Shown here: in pieces, positions 1-5,715 of the stretch | Numbering within the stretch: position 1 is the first letter of the stretch | Layout of the letters: each line of letters begins with the position of its first letter | Assembly: GCA_021848765.1 (NCBI GenBank) | Contig: JAJZTU010000079.1 | Location: 1 to 12,350, forward strand | DNA: 12,350 nucleotides | Direction: 5' to 3' | Origin: Bacillota bacterium | GTDB lineage: Bacteria; Bacillota; GCA-003054495; Carboxydocellales; JAJZTU01 | Translations under genes and position numbers: made by a program | Notes under the pieces: model-generated | What the model was told of the DNA's origin: nothing | The model's input: the letters and a program-made list of their open reading frames with translations, nothing else | Database searches by the model: none

Positions 1-558
1 GTGGGCTTTGGGCGCAGGGAACTGGCGGTGGAACCTGAAGAGGTGGAAAATCTGGTTATCTACCAGGTGGGCGCTTTGAAGGCTTTTGCAGAAAGTGTTG
101 GGGCCGGGCTTTGCCATGTGAAGCCACATGGGGCTTTATACAATATGGCAGCTAAGCGGGCAGACCTGGCAAATGCTATTGCCCGGGGAGTAGCGGCTGT
201 TGACCGGGGGCTTATTTTGGTGGGAATGGCCGGTTCAGAGTTGGTAGAGGCAGGAGGTCGGGCAGGCCTGAGGGTAGCCCGGGAAGGTTTTGCCGACCGC
301 AGCTATGAACCGGATGGGACGCTGAGCAGCCGTAAAAAACCGGGAGCGGTTTTTACCGATGTCCGGCAGGCTGTGAACCAGGCTTTACGAATGGTCCTGG
401 ACGGGAAGGTAGCTACCGGTGATGGGCTGGTATTGGATTTAGCAGTTGATACTCTGTGCCTTCACGGAGACGGGGAGACAGCCCTGGAATTTGCGGCAGC
501 CGTCCGGAAGGGGCTGGAGGATGCGGGAGTGAGAATTCTTCCTCTGTCTCACCGTTAA
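1..558 (+). CDS. pxpA: 5-oxoprolinase subunit A, LamB/YcsF family (5'-truncated)
   Basis: PxpA is one of three subunits (PxpA, PxpB, PxpC) of the bacterial ATP-dependent 5-oxoprolinase, which opens cytosolic pyroglutamate to glutamate. The visible 185 residues are the C-terminal three quarters of the LamB/YcsF family. The GFGRRE motif at the very start normally follows a His-Pro-Ser-Tyr-Pro-Asp stretch. Further in are VKPHGALYN (about residues 40-48), the GFADRSY segment (about 96-102), SSRKKPGA, and LCLHGDGE near the end. Family members are about 250 residues, so roughly 70 N-terminal residues lie upstream of base 1. The GTG at base 1 is therefore an internal valine codon, not the start. The stop TAA at 556-558 is 21 bp before pxpC, consistent with one transcript. 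Family assignment is firm; the reaction is known from the family. Confidence 0.93.
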   Translation: MGFGRRELAVEPEEVENLVIYQVGALKAFAESVGAGLCHVKPHGALYNMAAKRADLANAIARGVAAVDRGLILVGMAGSELVEAGGRAGLRVAREGFADRSYEPDGTLSSRKKPGAVFTDVRQAVNQALRMVLDGKVATGDGLVLDLAVDTLCLHGDGETALEFAAAVRKGLEDAGVRILPLSHR

Positions 559-579
559 GGATTGAAAGGATGATGGACT

Positions 580-1551
580 GTGGCTCTGGAAGTATTGAAC
601 CCGGGCATGCTGACATCAGTACAGGATTTGGGCCGGAGCGGCTTCCAGCAGTTTGGAATTCCTGCAGGGGGAGCGATGGACCGGTTTGCGCTCAGAGTGG
701 GGAATCTTTTGGTGGGTAATGCCGAGGGGGAAGCGGGTCTGGAGATCACCGTAACGGGGCCGCGACTCGGGGCTTTAAGGGATATGGTTGTAGCTCTGAC
801 CGGCGCTGATCTTAGTCCGGAGGTTAACGGTAAGCCTGTGCCTATGTGGCAGAGCTTCCTGCTGCAGGAAGGAAGTGTGTTGGCCTTCGGAAGGAGGAAG
901 CAGGGCTGCAGGGCCTACCTGACAGTGGCTGGGGGGATTGAGGTTCCCATGGTGATGGGCAGTAAGTCAACCCTGCTGAAGGGGAAAACCGGTGGTTTTC
1001 AGGGGCGGGCTTTGTTAAAAAATGACCTCATTCCGGTGGGATTGATGCAGCGAGACCAAACAACCGAAAGTGACAGCCGCATTGGTGGAACCCATCACCT
1101 GCCTGGGGAAATGGTTCCTCAATACGGGGGAGCAGTATTATTGCGAGTGGTGTTGGGACCTCAGGAGGAGTATTTTACCCGGGAGGCTGTGGAGACTTTC
1201 CTGACCAAAAGCTATACCGTTACCCCCAGGTCTGACCGGATGGGCTATTGTCTGGAGGGCCCTGTCCTGGTCCACCAAAGAGGTGCGGATATTGTGTCTG
1301 ATGCAGTGCCTTTTGGCGGAATCCAGGTGCCTGCTGCAGGTAAACCTATTATTCTCATGGCTGACCGGCAGACCACCGGGGGATATACTAAGCTGGCAAC
1401 CGTAATCAGCGCTGACTTACCGAAGGTGGCGCAGCTATTTCCGGGGGACTCAGTGGGATTTCGGGCGGTATCAGTGGAAGATGCCCAGTTAATTGCCAGG
1501 CGGGAAGAGGCAATAATCAATCAGTTGAAAGGATTTAATCAAAATTTGTAG
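580..1551 (+). CDS. pxpC: 5-oxoprolinase subunit C (biotin-dependent carboxyltransferase family, KipA-like)
   Basis: This is the partner subunit of 5-oxoprolinase, formerly annotated as urea amidolyase-related or KipA. The 323-residue protein has the family length and hallmark segments: the N-terminal GMLTSVQDLGRSGFQQFG region (residues 9-26) followed by PAGGAMD, then AYLTVAGGI, DRMGYCLEGP, and a C-terminal SDAVPFGGIQVPAAGKPIILMADRQTTGGY block that continues to a PGDSVGF segment. The start is GTG at 580 with AAAGGA at 565-570 about 9 bp upstream; an ATG at 570 is in a different frame. It follows pxpA by 21 bp. PxpB, which usually sits next to PxpC, is not between them, so it is either upstream of the window or elsewhere. 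The last codons overlap a candidate promoter for the next gene. Confidence 0.93.
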   Translation: MALEVLNPGMLTSVQDLGRSGFQQFGIPAGGAMDRFALRVGNLLVGNAEGEAGLEITVTGPRLGALRDMVVALTGADLSPEVNGKPVPMWQSFLLQEGSVLAFGRRKQGCRAYLTVAGGIEVPMVMGSKSTLLKGKTGGFQGRALLKNDLIPVGLMQRDQTTESDSRIGGTHHLPGEMVPQYGGAVLLRVVLGPQEEYFTREAVETFLTKSYTVTPRSDRMGYCLEGPVLVHQRGADIVSDAVPFGGIQVPAAGKPIILMADRQTTGGYTKLATVISADLPKVAQLFPGDSVGFRAVSVEDAQLIARREEAIINQLKGFNQNL

Positions 1552-1574
1552 AATAACTAACTCGAAACTATAAA
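1546..1574 (+). promoter_or_regulatory. candidate sigma-A promoter for the ComFB-family gene
   Basis: TTGTAG (1546-1551) and TATAAA (1569-1574) are separated by 17 bp. The -10 matches consensus at 5 of 6 positions and the -35 only at 3 of 6. The -35 overlaps the pxpC stop codon. No terminator is visible between pxpC and the next gene, so readthrough could also express it. Confidence 0.35.
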
Positions 1575-1641
1575 AATCTCAGCAGTACTGTCAATGCGAA
1601 TTAGTAACAAGTCAAACCAATAGACGGAAGGGGGGCGGGTT

Positions 1642-1935
1642 GTGAAACTAAAAAACTATATGGAAATTGTCGTTGCTGATGCCCTTCGGCAGGTTCTGGC
1701 CAATATGCCCCATGTTTGCCAGTGTGAAAGGTGCCGGTTGGATATGATGGCCTTAGCCTTGAACCGGCTGCCCCCTAAATATACGGTTACCCATAGTGGA
1801 GAAGTTTTTACCAAGTTACGGATGTGGGATGCCGGTAATCAGGCCAAGATTTTAACTGAAGTTACCAGGGCGGCAATGCAAGTTGGGGAGAAGCCCAGTC
1901 ATGCCTCTCCCGGAAAGCAGCCGGAAAAATCCTAA
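1642..1935 (+). CDS. late competence development protein ComFB family
   Basis: A 97-residue soluble protein of the ComFB family. The first 60 residues carry the family pattern: KLKNYMEIVVADAL, then a CxCxxC cluster (VCQCERCRLD, Cys at about 26, 28 and 31), then ALNRLPPKYTVTHSGEV. In Bacillus subtilis comFB lies in the comF operon, where its role is poorly defined; related proteins are reported to bind cyclic dinucleotides. Here it stands alone with no comFA or comFC nearby, so competence should not be assumed. The C-terminal 20 residues are polar and lack family similarity. The GTG start at 1642 is preceded by a purine-rich GGAAGGGGGG stretch (1626-1635). A terminator follows at 1954-1996. 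Confidence 0.88.
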   Translation: MKLKNYMEIVVADALRQVLANMPHVCQCERCRLDMMALALNRLPPKYTVTHSGEVFTKLRMWDAGNQAKILTEVTRAAMQVGEKPSHASPGKQPEKS

Positions 1936-1953
1936 TTCCTCAGGGGGATAACA

Positions 1954-1996
1954 AAGGCTCCCAGCCGATGTACAGGCATGGGAGCCTTACCTTTTG
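1954..1996. terminator. bidirectional rho-independent terminator between convergent genes
   Basis: A perfect 10-bp inverted repeat (1954-1963 AAGGCTCCCA; 1979-1988 TGGGAGCCTT) can be extended inward by GCC/GGC across one unpaired A. On the plus strand it is followed by ACCTTTT; on the minus strand the flanking A-rich ACAAA reads as a TTTGTT tract. It sits between the plus-strand ComFB gene and the minus-strand hydrolase, so it likely serves both. Confidence 0.75.
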
Positions 1997-2036
1997 TGGT
2001 AGTTAGTCTGTAGGGATTATCTGACAGCAATCTGTG

Positions 2037-2720
2037 CTAAAGATTATATTCCTCTTTGGCTGCCAGAACTACTACCTTGGTCTCTGTAGCTGCTTCTACA
2101 GCAGACTTAAAAGCTTGGGGGTCTTGGGCTATCAGGGGCCAGGTGTTGTAGTGCATAGGGATGGCTACTTTGGGCCTGAGCATTTTAACTGCTTCCAGCG
2201 CATCTTCGGGACCCATAGTGAAATTATCACCAATGGGGAGCATGGCCACGTCAATAGGGTGTAGCCTGCCGATGAGTTCCATGTCCCCGAAAAGACCGGT
2301 GTCACCGGCGTGATAAATATTCAGGCCGTCCATGGTGATGAGAAAGCCTGCCGGATTGCCCATGTATTGAGCTGGGTTCAGGCCCATGGAACTCCCGTGG
2401 AAAGCGATGGTGAGCTTGATTTTGGCCAGGTTAAAGTCCCGGCTGCCTCCGAGGTGCAAGGGGTGGGTGTTAACCCCTTGGTCGGCACAGTAGTTGGCTA
2501 TTTCGTAGTTGGAGACAATGGTTCCGCCGGAATGTCCGGCAATCTCTACAGAGTCGCCGAAGTGGTCACCGTGACCGTGGGAAATTAAAATGAGGTTGGC
2601 TTTGATGTCTTCGGGTTTGAAAGTTGGGAAAGGGTAGCCGGTTAATAAAGGGTCAATGACAATTTGCCCATGTTTGCCTGTCAGCAGGAAGCCGGAGTGT
2701 CCGAGGTAAGTGATCTTCAC
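2037..2720 (-). CDS. UPF0173 metal-dependent hydrolase (metallo-beta-lactamase fold, YtkL-like)
   Basis: A 227-residue cytosolic protein of the UPF0173 family of metallo-beta-lactamase-fold hydrolases; the physiological substrate is unknown. The metal-binding residues are all visible: the N-terminal ITYLGHSGFLL strand (His8), the SHGHGDHFGD motif (His48, His50, Asp52, His53), His108 in AFHGSS, Asp140 in HAGDTG, and His190 in PMHYNTWP. Length matches the family (about 225-230). The start is GTG at 2720-2718 (minus strand), preceded by a GAGGAGGG ribosome binding site at about 2727-2734. An intact active site suggests a functional enzyme. It is transcribed divergently from the downstream permease and converges on the ComFB gene. 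Confidence 0.92.
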   Translation of the reverse strand: MKITYLGHSGFLLTGKHGQIVIDPLLTGYPFPTFKPEDIKANLILISHGHGDHFGDSVEIAGHSGGTIVSNYEIANYCADQGVNTHPLHLGGSRDFNLAKIKLTIAFHGSSMGLNPAQYMGNPAGFLITMDGLNIYHAGDTGLFGDMELIGRLHPIDVAMLPIGDNFTMGPEDALEAVKMLRPKVAIPMHYNTWPLIAQDPQAFKSAVEAATETKVVVLAAKEEYNL

Positions 2721-2953
2721 GAATTATCCCTCCTCATAAAGTTTATCGGGTGGCCGGTACTTATCCTGTTGGGATGTTTTTACAATATGGTATCATATCG
2801 CCTGCTTTTTTGGCAAGGCGGCAGCTGGGCAAGCCCAAGCTGTTTCCTCATTGGCCGGAGGAGGAAAATTAGCTTGAACGGCGAATCTAATGCGGGTGCT
2901 TGAATTGAGAGGCGTACTGACGATGTCACATAAACTTTAACAGGGGGACTCTG
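2721..2953. promoter_or_regulatory. divergent intergenic region with candidate promoter and leader hairpin
   Basis: This 233-bp gap separates two divergent genes and must hold promoters in both directions. On the plus strand TTGGGA (2769-2774) and TATCAT (2791-2796) with a 16-bp spacer form a plausible sigma-A promoter, leaving a leader of about 150 nt. That leader contains an imperfect hairpin (CAGCT-GGG at 2822-2829 with CCC-A-AGCTG at 2834-2842). It also has an internal GGAGGAGG (2857-2864) placed 9 bp before a TTG that opens nine codons (2874-2903). I do not recognise a known riboswitch class here, and no convincing minus-strand promoter was found. Confidence 0.35.
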
Positions 2954-3835
2954 ATGGAAAAACATAGGGCGATAGGGGAACTGGGTCTGGTCATGGTGAC
3001 GGTAATCTGGGGATCTACCTTCATTATTACCAAATTAGGTCTTGCGCAGTTTCCACCTTTTACATACCTGGCGATTCGGTTTGTCCTGGCTTTTGGGGTA
3101 TTGATGATGCTATTCGGCAGAGAAGTGCTGCAGGCCGGGCGAAGGACCTGGTTGGCCGGAGGACTGATTGGCCTGATTTTGTTTCTCGGTTTTGCCACCC
3201 AGACTGCAGGGTTGCAATTTACCACAGCTGCCAAATCCGGGTTTATTACCGGGCTTTCAGTAGTACTTACCCCCATAATGGCCGCGCTTATCCTAAAACA
3301 AAAAACTATGCCCAATGTCCTGGTGGGTGCGCTGCTGGCTTTTAGCGGTTTGTCAGTACTGGCATACAATCCGGAGGTTGCTGCCGGGCTAAACCTGGGC
3401 GATTTGCTTACCCTCCTCTGTGCACTGGCCTTTGCCTGCCATATTGTGGTAGTGGCTAAATATGCCCCAAATATGGACACAGGAGTATTTACCACTATTC
3501 AGTTGGGAGTTGCCGGAGTAGCTTGTAGTTTGATGAGTTTACTGCTTGAAAAATGGCCTGCCCACCTGATAACTGCCTGGACATGGGTAGGGTTGGTCTA
3601 TATGGGAGTGGTGGCAACTGCTCTGGTGTTTTTTATCCAAAACTGGGCTCAGAGGTATACAACACCCGGCAGGGCGGCAGTAATATTTACCTTGGAGCCG
3701 GTGTTTACCGCTGTTTTTGCCTGCTTTATCCTTAATGAGCTCTTGACTTGGCGGAGTCTGCTGGGCGGAGGGCTTATCCTGGGGGGCATACTGATAGCGG
3801 AAATCAAATGGGGAAAAAGCGGAGTTCAGGTTTGA
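2954..3835 (+). CDS. DMT superfamily (EamA) transporter
   Basis: A 293-residue integral membrane protein with about ten predicted transmembrane helices arranged as two EamA repeats (about residues 8-137 and 147-285), the standard size of drug/metabolite transporters. The first repeat has the characteristic WGSTFIITKLGL helix followed by PPFTYLAIRF and later TTAAKSGFITGLSVVLTP. The second has WAQRYTTPGRAAVIFTLEPVFTAVFA, which is diagnostic of EamA permeases. Members usually export amino acids, metabolites or toxic compounds; the substrate cannot be told from sequence. The ATG at 2954 has CAGGGGG at 2941-2947 as a ribosome binding site. The stop codon (3833-3835) is embedded in a small hairpin that may terminate transcription. 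Confidence 0.9.
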   Translation: MEKHRAIGELGLVMVTVIWGSTFIITKLGLAQFPPFTYLAIRFVLAFGVLMMLFGREVLQAGRRTWLAGGLIGLILFLGFATQTAGLQFTTAAKSGFITGLSVVLTPIMAALILKQKTMPNVLVGALLAFSGLSVLAYNPEVAAGLNLGDLLTLLCALAFACHIVVVAKYAPNMDTGVFTTIQLGVAGVACSLMSLLLEKWPAHLITAWTWVGLVYMGVVATALVFFIQNWAQRYTTPGRAAVIFTLEPVFTAVFACFILNELLTWRSLLGGGLILGGILIAEIKWGKSGVQV

Positions 3836-3856
3836 GGTATGTATAAATACCTCTTT
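3834..3856 (+). terminator. small hairpin at the end of the permease gene
   Basis: A perfect 7-bp inverted repeat GAGGTAT (3834-3840) / ATACCTC (3847-3853) with a 6-nt loop is followed by only three T residues. It overlaps the permease stop codon. It could be a weak terminator or part of the leader of the next small gene. Confidence 0.35.
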
Positions 3857-3870
3857 CCAGGGTAATATTA
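3841..3870 (+). promoter_or_regulatory. possible sporulation-type (sigma-G/F-like) promoter for the small ORF
   Basis: GTATA (3841-3845) and AATATTA (3864-3870), 18 bp apart, resemble the sigma-G elements gnATR and CATnnTA of Bacillus, with the C of the -10 replaced by A. The match is suggestive only, because AT-rich sequence produces such matches by chance. No good sigma-A promoter is seen here. Confidence 0.22.
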
Positions 3871-3901
3871 TAGTTAATTTACCTGGAAGGAGGGTAAAAG
3901 G

Positions 3902-4036
3902 GTGGCTAAGAACCGCAATACCAAGAAACCCAAGAAGGAAAAAAATCCCCAAGTGAATTTAGCAGCCTCCGGGACCCAGTTGGATGTTCTGGCTGAGGAT
4001 ACTGTCCAGGCTGGCCAGAACCGGAAAGGTAGATAA
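3902..4036 (+). CDS. small basic protein of 44 residues, unknown function
   Basis: This reading frame starts with GTG at 3902 and ends at TAA 4034-4036. It is preceded by a near-perfect ribosome binding site AAGGAGGG (3887-3894) with 7-bp spacing and followed by its own terminator (4058-4090). Together these make it likely to be a real gene despite its size. The N-terminal 15 residues are very Lys/Asn/Arg-rich (MAKNRNTKKPKKEKN); the second half is polar with ASGTQLDVLAEDTVQ and ends in NRKGR. There is no signal peptide, transmembrane helix or cysteine. I do not recognise the family. The composition and the A-E-D-T-V-Q stretch faintly recall gamma-type small acid-soluble spore proteins, but the resemblance is too weak for naming. 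Confidence 0.6.
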   Translation: MAKNRNTKKPKKEKNPQVNLAASGTQLDVLAEDTVQAGQNRKGR

Positions 4037-4057
4037 TGAAATAGTTGCAGGTTAAGG

Positions 4058-4090
4058 ACAACCACGGTTTTCACCGCGGTTGTTTCTTTT
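4058..4090 (+). terminator. rho-independent terminator after the small ORF
   Basis: Inverted repeat ACAACCACGG (4058-4067) / CCGCGGTTGT (4074-4083) pairs at 9 of 10 positions with one A-C mismatch. It has a 6-nt loop and is followed by TTCTTTT. It isolates the small ORF and the permease from the downstream regulator gene. Confidence 0.75.
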
Positions 4091-4143
4091 GGGCGGTATT
4101 AACGGTAATCAAGGGATTGTGAGTGGATGAGACGGGGAAAGTA

Positions 4144-4152
4144 TGCTATAAT
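4144..4152 (+). promoter_or_regulatory. extended -10 promoter for the YtoI-like regulator
   Basis: TGCTATAAT (4144-4152) is a perfect TATAAT with an extended TGn element. The -35 position (about 4124-4129, TGGATG) is poor, as is common for extended -10 promoters. The predicted start near 4159 leaves a leader of about 50 nt. That leader contains a 13-bp-period tandem repeat (TAGAGAAGAG at 4177-4186 and 4190-4199) just before the GTG start. Confidence 0.6.
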
Positions 4153-4210
4153 AATGGGAAAAATCACCTTCTATTATAGAGAAGAGTTGTAGAGAAGAGG
4201 GGAGCTAGCC

Positions 4211-5512
4211 GTGAGTTTGAGCAAGCATGAGCAGATTCTCCGGTACATTGAGAGATTAGAGGTTGGCACAAAGGTATCTGTGCGCCAGGTCGCCAAAGAG
4301 TTGGAAGTGAGCGATGGCACAGCCTACCGGGCCATCAAGGAAGCTGAGGGGCGGGGGTTGGTTAGTTCCATACCGAAGGTCGGGACGGTTCGGATTGAGA
4401 AGGCCCAGCAACGGGAAATCAAGGAACTGACCCTGGGTGCGGTGGCTAGAATTGTGGAAGGCAAAGTGGTTTGCGGTGGTCAGGGGCTTAACCGGACCTT
4501 CAAGACTTTTGTGATTGGGGCTTCCAGTGTTGATACCATGCCTCACTATGTAGAACCCCATTGTTTGTATATCGTCGGTAACCGGGAGGATGCCCAGTTG
4601 GAGGCCCTGCGCTTAGGGGCGGATCTTCTGGTCGTAGCGAGTTTTCCCATTAGTGCAGAGGTAATGGAGAGGGCCAGGGAGAAACGGTTGACCATCATTT
4701 CCACCCCTTATGATACTTTTGCGGTGACTAATTTGATTAACAGGGCGCTGAATGAAAGGCTTACCGAGCGCGAGGTCATCCTGGTGGAAGATGTAATGGT
4801 CAAGGATGTTAAACACTTAACTGCTGATGCCCTGGTCGGGGACTGGTACCGGATGGCCAGCCAGTTCAAACACAGCCGGTACCCGGTGGTGGACGAGAAT
4901 ATGAGGGTATTGGGCCTGGTTACGGCGGTGGAAGTATTTGCGGTGGATCAAAATGAGCCGGTTAAAAAGGTTATGATTCCCGCTATGAGTATTCGCCCTG
5001 ATGCCAGTGTCGGACATGCTGCCCGCCTGATGATCTGGGAGGGGCTGGAGATGCTGATGGTAGTATGGAATAACCGGCTTATCGGTGTGCTTACCCGCCA
5101 GGATGTCATCAATGCTTTCCAGCATGTTCAGAAACAGCCCCAGTTTGAGGAGACTGTTGATAATATAATTTTAAGCGGGTTCCGGTTGGAAGATACGGAG
5201 TCAGGGGTAAAGCTTACCGGTCAGGTCAATGAACTGATGTCCAATGAGTTTGGCGCGGCCAGTGTCGGAAGCCTGGTGACTTTATTGAATTCAGCAGCTT
5301 ATATTGCTAGCCGGAAGAAAAAAAGGGTGGACCTGAATACGGAAACCCTGAGCCTGAATTTTTACCGTTCAGTGGAATTAGACACCGATATTGAAGTAGA
5401 GGCGGCTATCGTAAGTGTGGACAAAAAGTCAATCAGGCTGGAGGTAACGGTGCACCATAGGGGTGAGAAGGTAGCTGCGGCCTTGGTTACGGGAAGGCAG
5501 ATGGAGAGATAA
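4211..5512 (+). CDS. CBS-HotDog domain transcriptional regulator, YtoI-like (HTH-DRTGG-CBS2-HotDog)
   Basis: A 433-residue cytosolic protein with the domain order of Bacillus YtoI and of similar length. An N-terminal winged HTH (residues 5-62, with VSVRQVAKELEVSDGTAYRAIKEAEGRGLV as the recognition unit) resembles GntR-like folds. A DRTGG domain follows (about 73-178), then two CBS motifs (about 193-245 and 250-305; SRYPVVDENMRVLGLVT and MLMVVWNNRLIGVLTRQD are typical), and a C-terminal HotDog thioesterase-like domain (about 325-432). CBS and DRTGG domains usually bind adenine nucleotides or cyclic dinucleotides, and the HotDog fold often binds acyl-CoA. An energy- or acyl-CoA-responsive regulator is therefore plausible, but the targets are unknown. 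GTG start at 4211 with GAGGGGAG (4197-4204) upstream. It is a single-gene unit bounded by its own promoter and terminator. Confidence 0.88.
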   Translation: MSLSKHEQILRYIERLEVGTKVSVRQVAKELEVSDGTAYRAIKEAEGRGLVSSIPKVGTVRIEKAQQREIKELTLGAVARIVEGKVVCGGQGLNRTFKTFVIGASSVDTMPHYVEPHCLYIVGNREDAQLEALRLGADLLVVASFPISAEVMERAREKRLTIISTPYDTFAVTNLINRALNERLTEREVILVEDVMVKDVKHLTADALVGDWYRMASQFKHSRYPVVDENMRVLGLVTAVEVFAVDQNEPVKKVMIPAMSIRPDASVGHAARLMIWEGLEMLMVVWNNRLIGVLTRQDVINAFQHVQKQPQFEETVDNIILSGFRLEDTESGVKLTGQVNELMSNEFGAASVGSLVTLLNSAAYIASRKKKRVDLNTETLSLNFYRSVELDTDIEVEAAIVSVDKKSIRLEVTVHHRGEKVAAALVTGRQMER

Positions 5513-5543
5513 AACAAAGATGAGAAAACTTGTTTCTGTATAG

Positions 5544-5597
5544 ACCATTGAAATCATTTGCATTTTTAACCATTGAAATGATTTTCAATGGTTTTTT
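5544..5597 (+). terminator. terminator of the YtoI-like gene with two alternative stems
   Basis: AACCATTGAAA (5568-5578) pairs perfectly with TTTCAATGGTT (5583-5593) around a TGAT loop, followed by TTTT (5594-5597), giving a good intrinsic terminator. An upstream near-copy, ACCATTGAAATCATTT (5544-5559), can instead pair with 5576-5592 over 16 bp with a single bulged T. Both folds end at the same T tract, so both should terminate. It also separates the regulator gene from the Pho region. Confidence 0.8.
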
Positions 5598-5609
5598 GTT
5601 TGATTTTGA

Positions 5610-5663
5610 TTAACAAAGGCTTAATCATTTCGTAATTATCCTTTTACACATACAGTTTAAAAT
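5610..5663 (+). promoter_or_regulatory. Pho box array and promoter of the response regulator gene
   Basis: Four direct hexamers occur at exact 11-bp steps: TTAACA (5610), TTAATC (5621), GTAATT (5632) and TTTACA (5643). TTTGAT at 5599 is a possible fifth. They match the Bacillus PhoP box consensus TTHACA separated by 5 bp, two of them perfectly. The -10 candidate TAAAAT (5658-5663) begins 15 bp after the start of the last hexamer, and no -35 is needed if PhoP activates. The same hexamer-to-(-10) distance is seen at the pstS promoter. Autoregulation by the phosphorylated regulator is the natural inference. Confidence 0.75.
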
Positions 5664-5698
5664 AAACCGTAAGTTAAAAGGTTGCCCTTTAAGAATGA

Positions 5699-5705
5699 GA
5701 GGGGG
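5699..5705 (+). promoter_or_regulatory. ribosome binding site that sets the regulator start at 5716
   Basis: GAGGGGG lies 10 bp before the in-frame GTG at 5716. The upstream in-frame ATG at 5695 has no Shine-Dalgarno before it, and this purine run would fall inside the coding region. Confidence 0.7.
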
Positions 5706-5715
5706 AAGACTTAAG

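Noticed and set aside
2664..2903. 79-codon plus-strand frame across the hydrolase start and the divergent intergenic region
   Set aside because: Its first part is antisense to the hydrolase and the remainder is hydrophobic without conservation; only the last nine codons have an internal ribosome binding site, noted separately as a weak leader peptide candidate.
2937..2943. TTTAACA upstream of the DMT permease as a Pho box
   Set aside because: Isolated hexamer overlapping the ribosome binding site region, with no phased repeats.
2926..3495. 189-codon open frame on the minus strand opposite the DMT permease
   Set aside because: The plus-strand EamA protein is clearly conserved, and the antisense translation is low-complexity without recognisable motifs.
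4098..4103. Single TTAACG resembling a Pho box upstream of the YtoI-like gene
   Set aside because: No second hexamer at 11-bp spacing, so it is not a credible PhoP site.
5695..5715. Upstream ATG start for the response regulator
   Set aside because: No Shine-Dalgarno precedes 5695, whereas GAGGGGG before the GTG at 5716 gives the usual N-terminus of this family.
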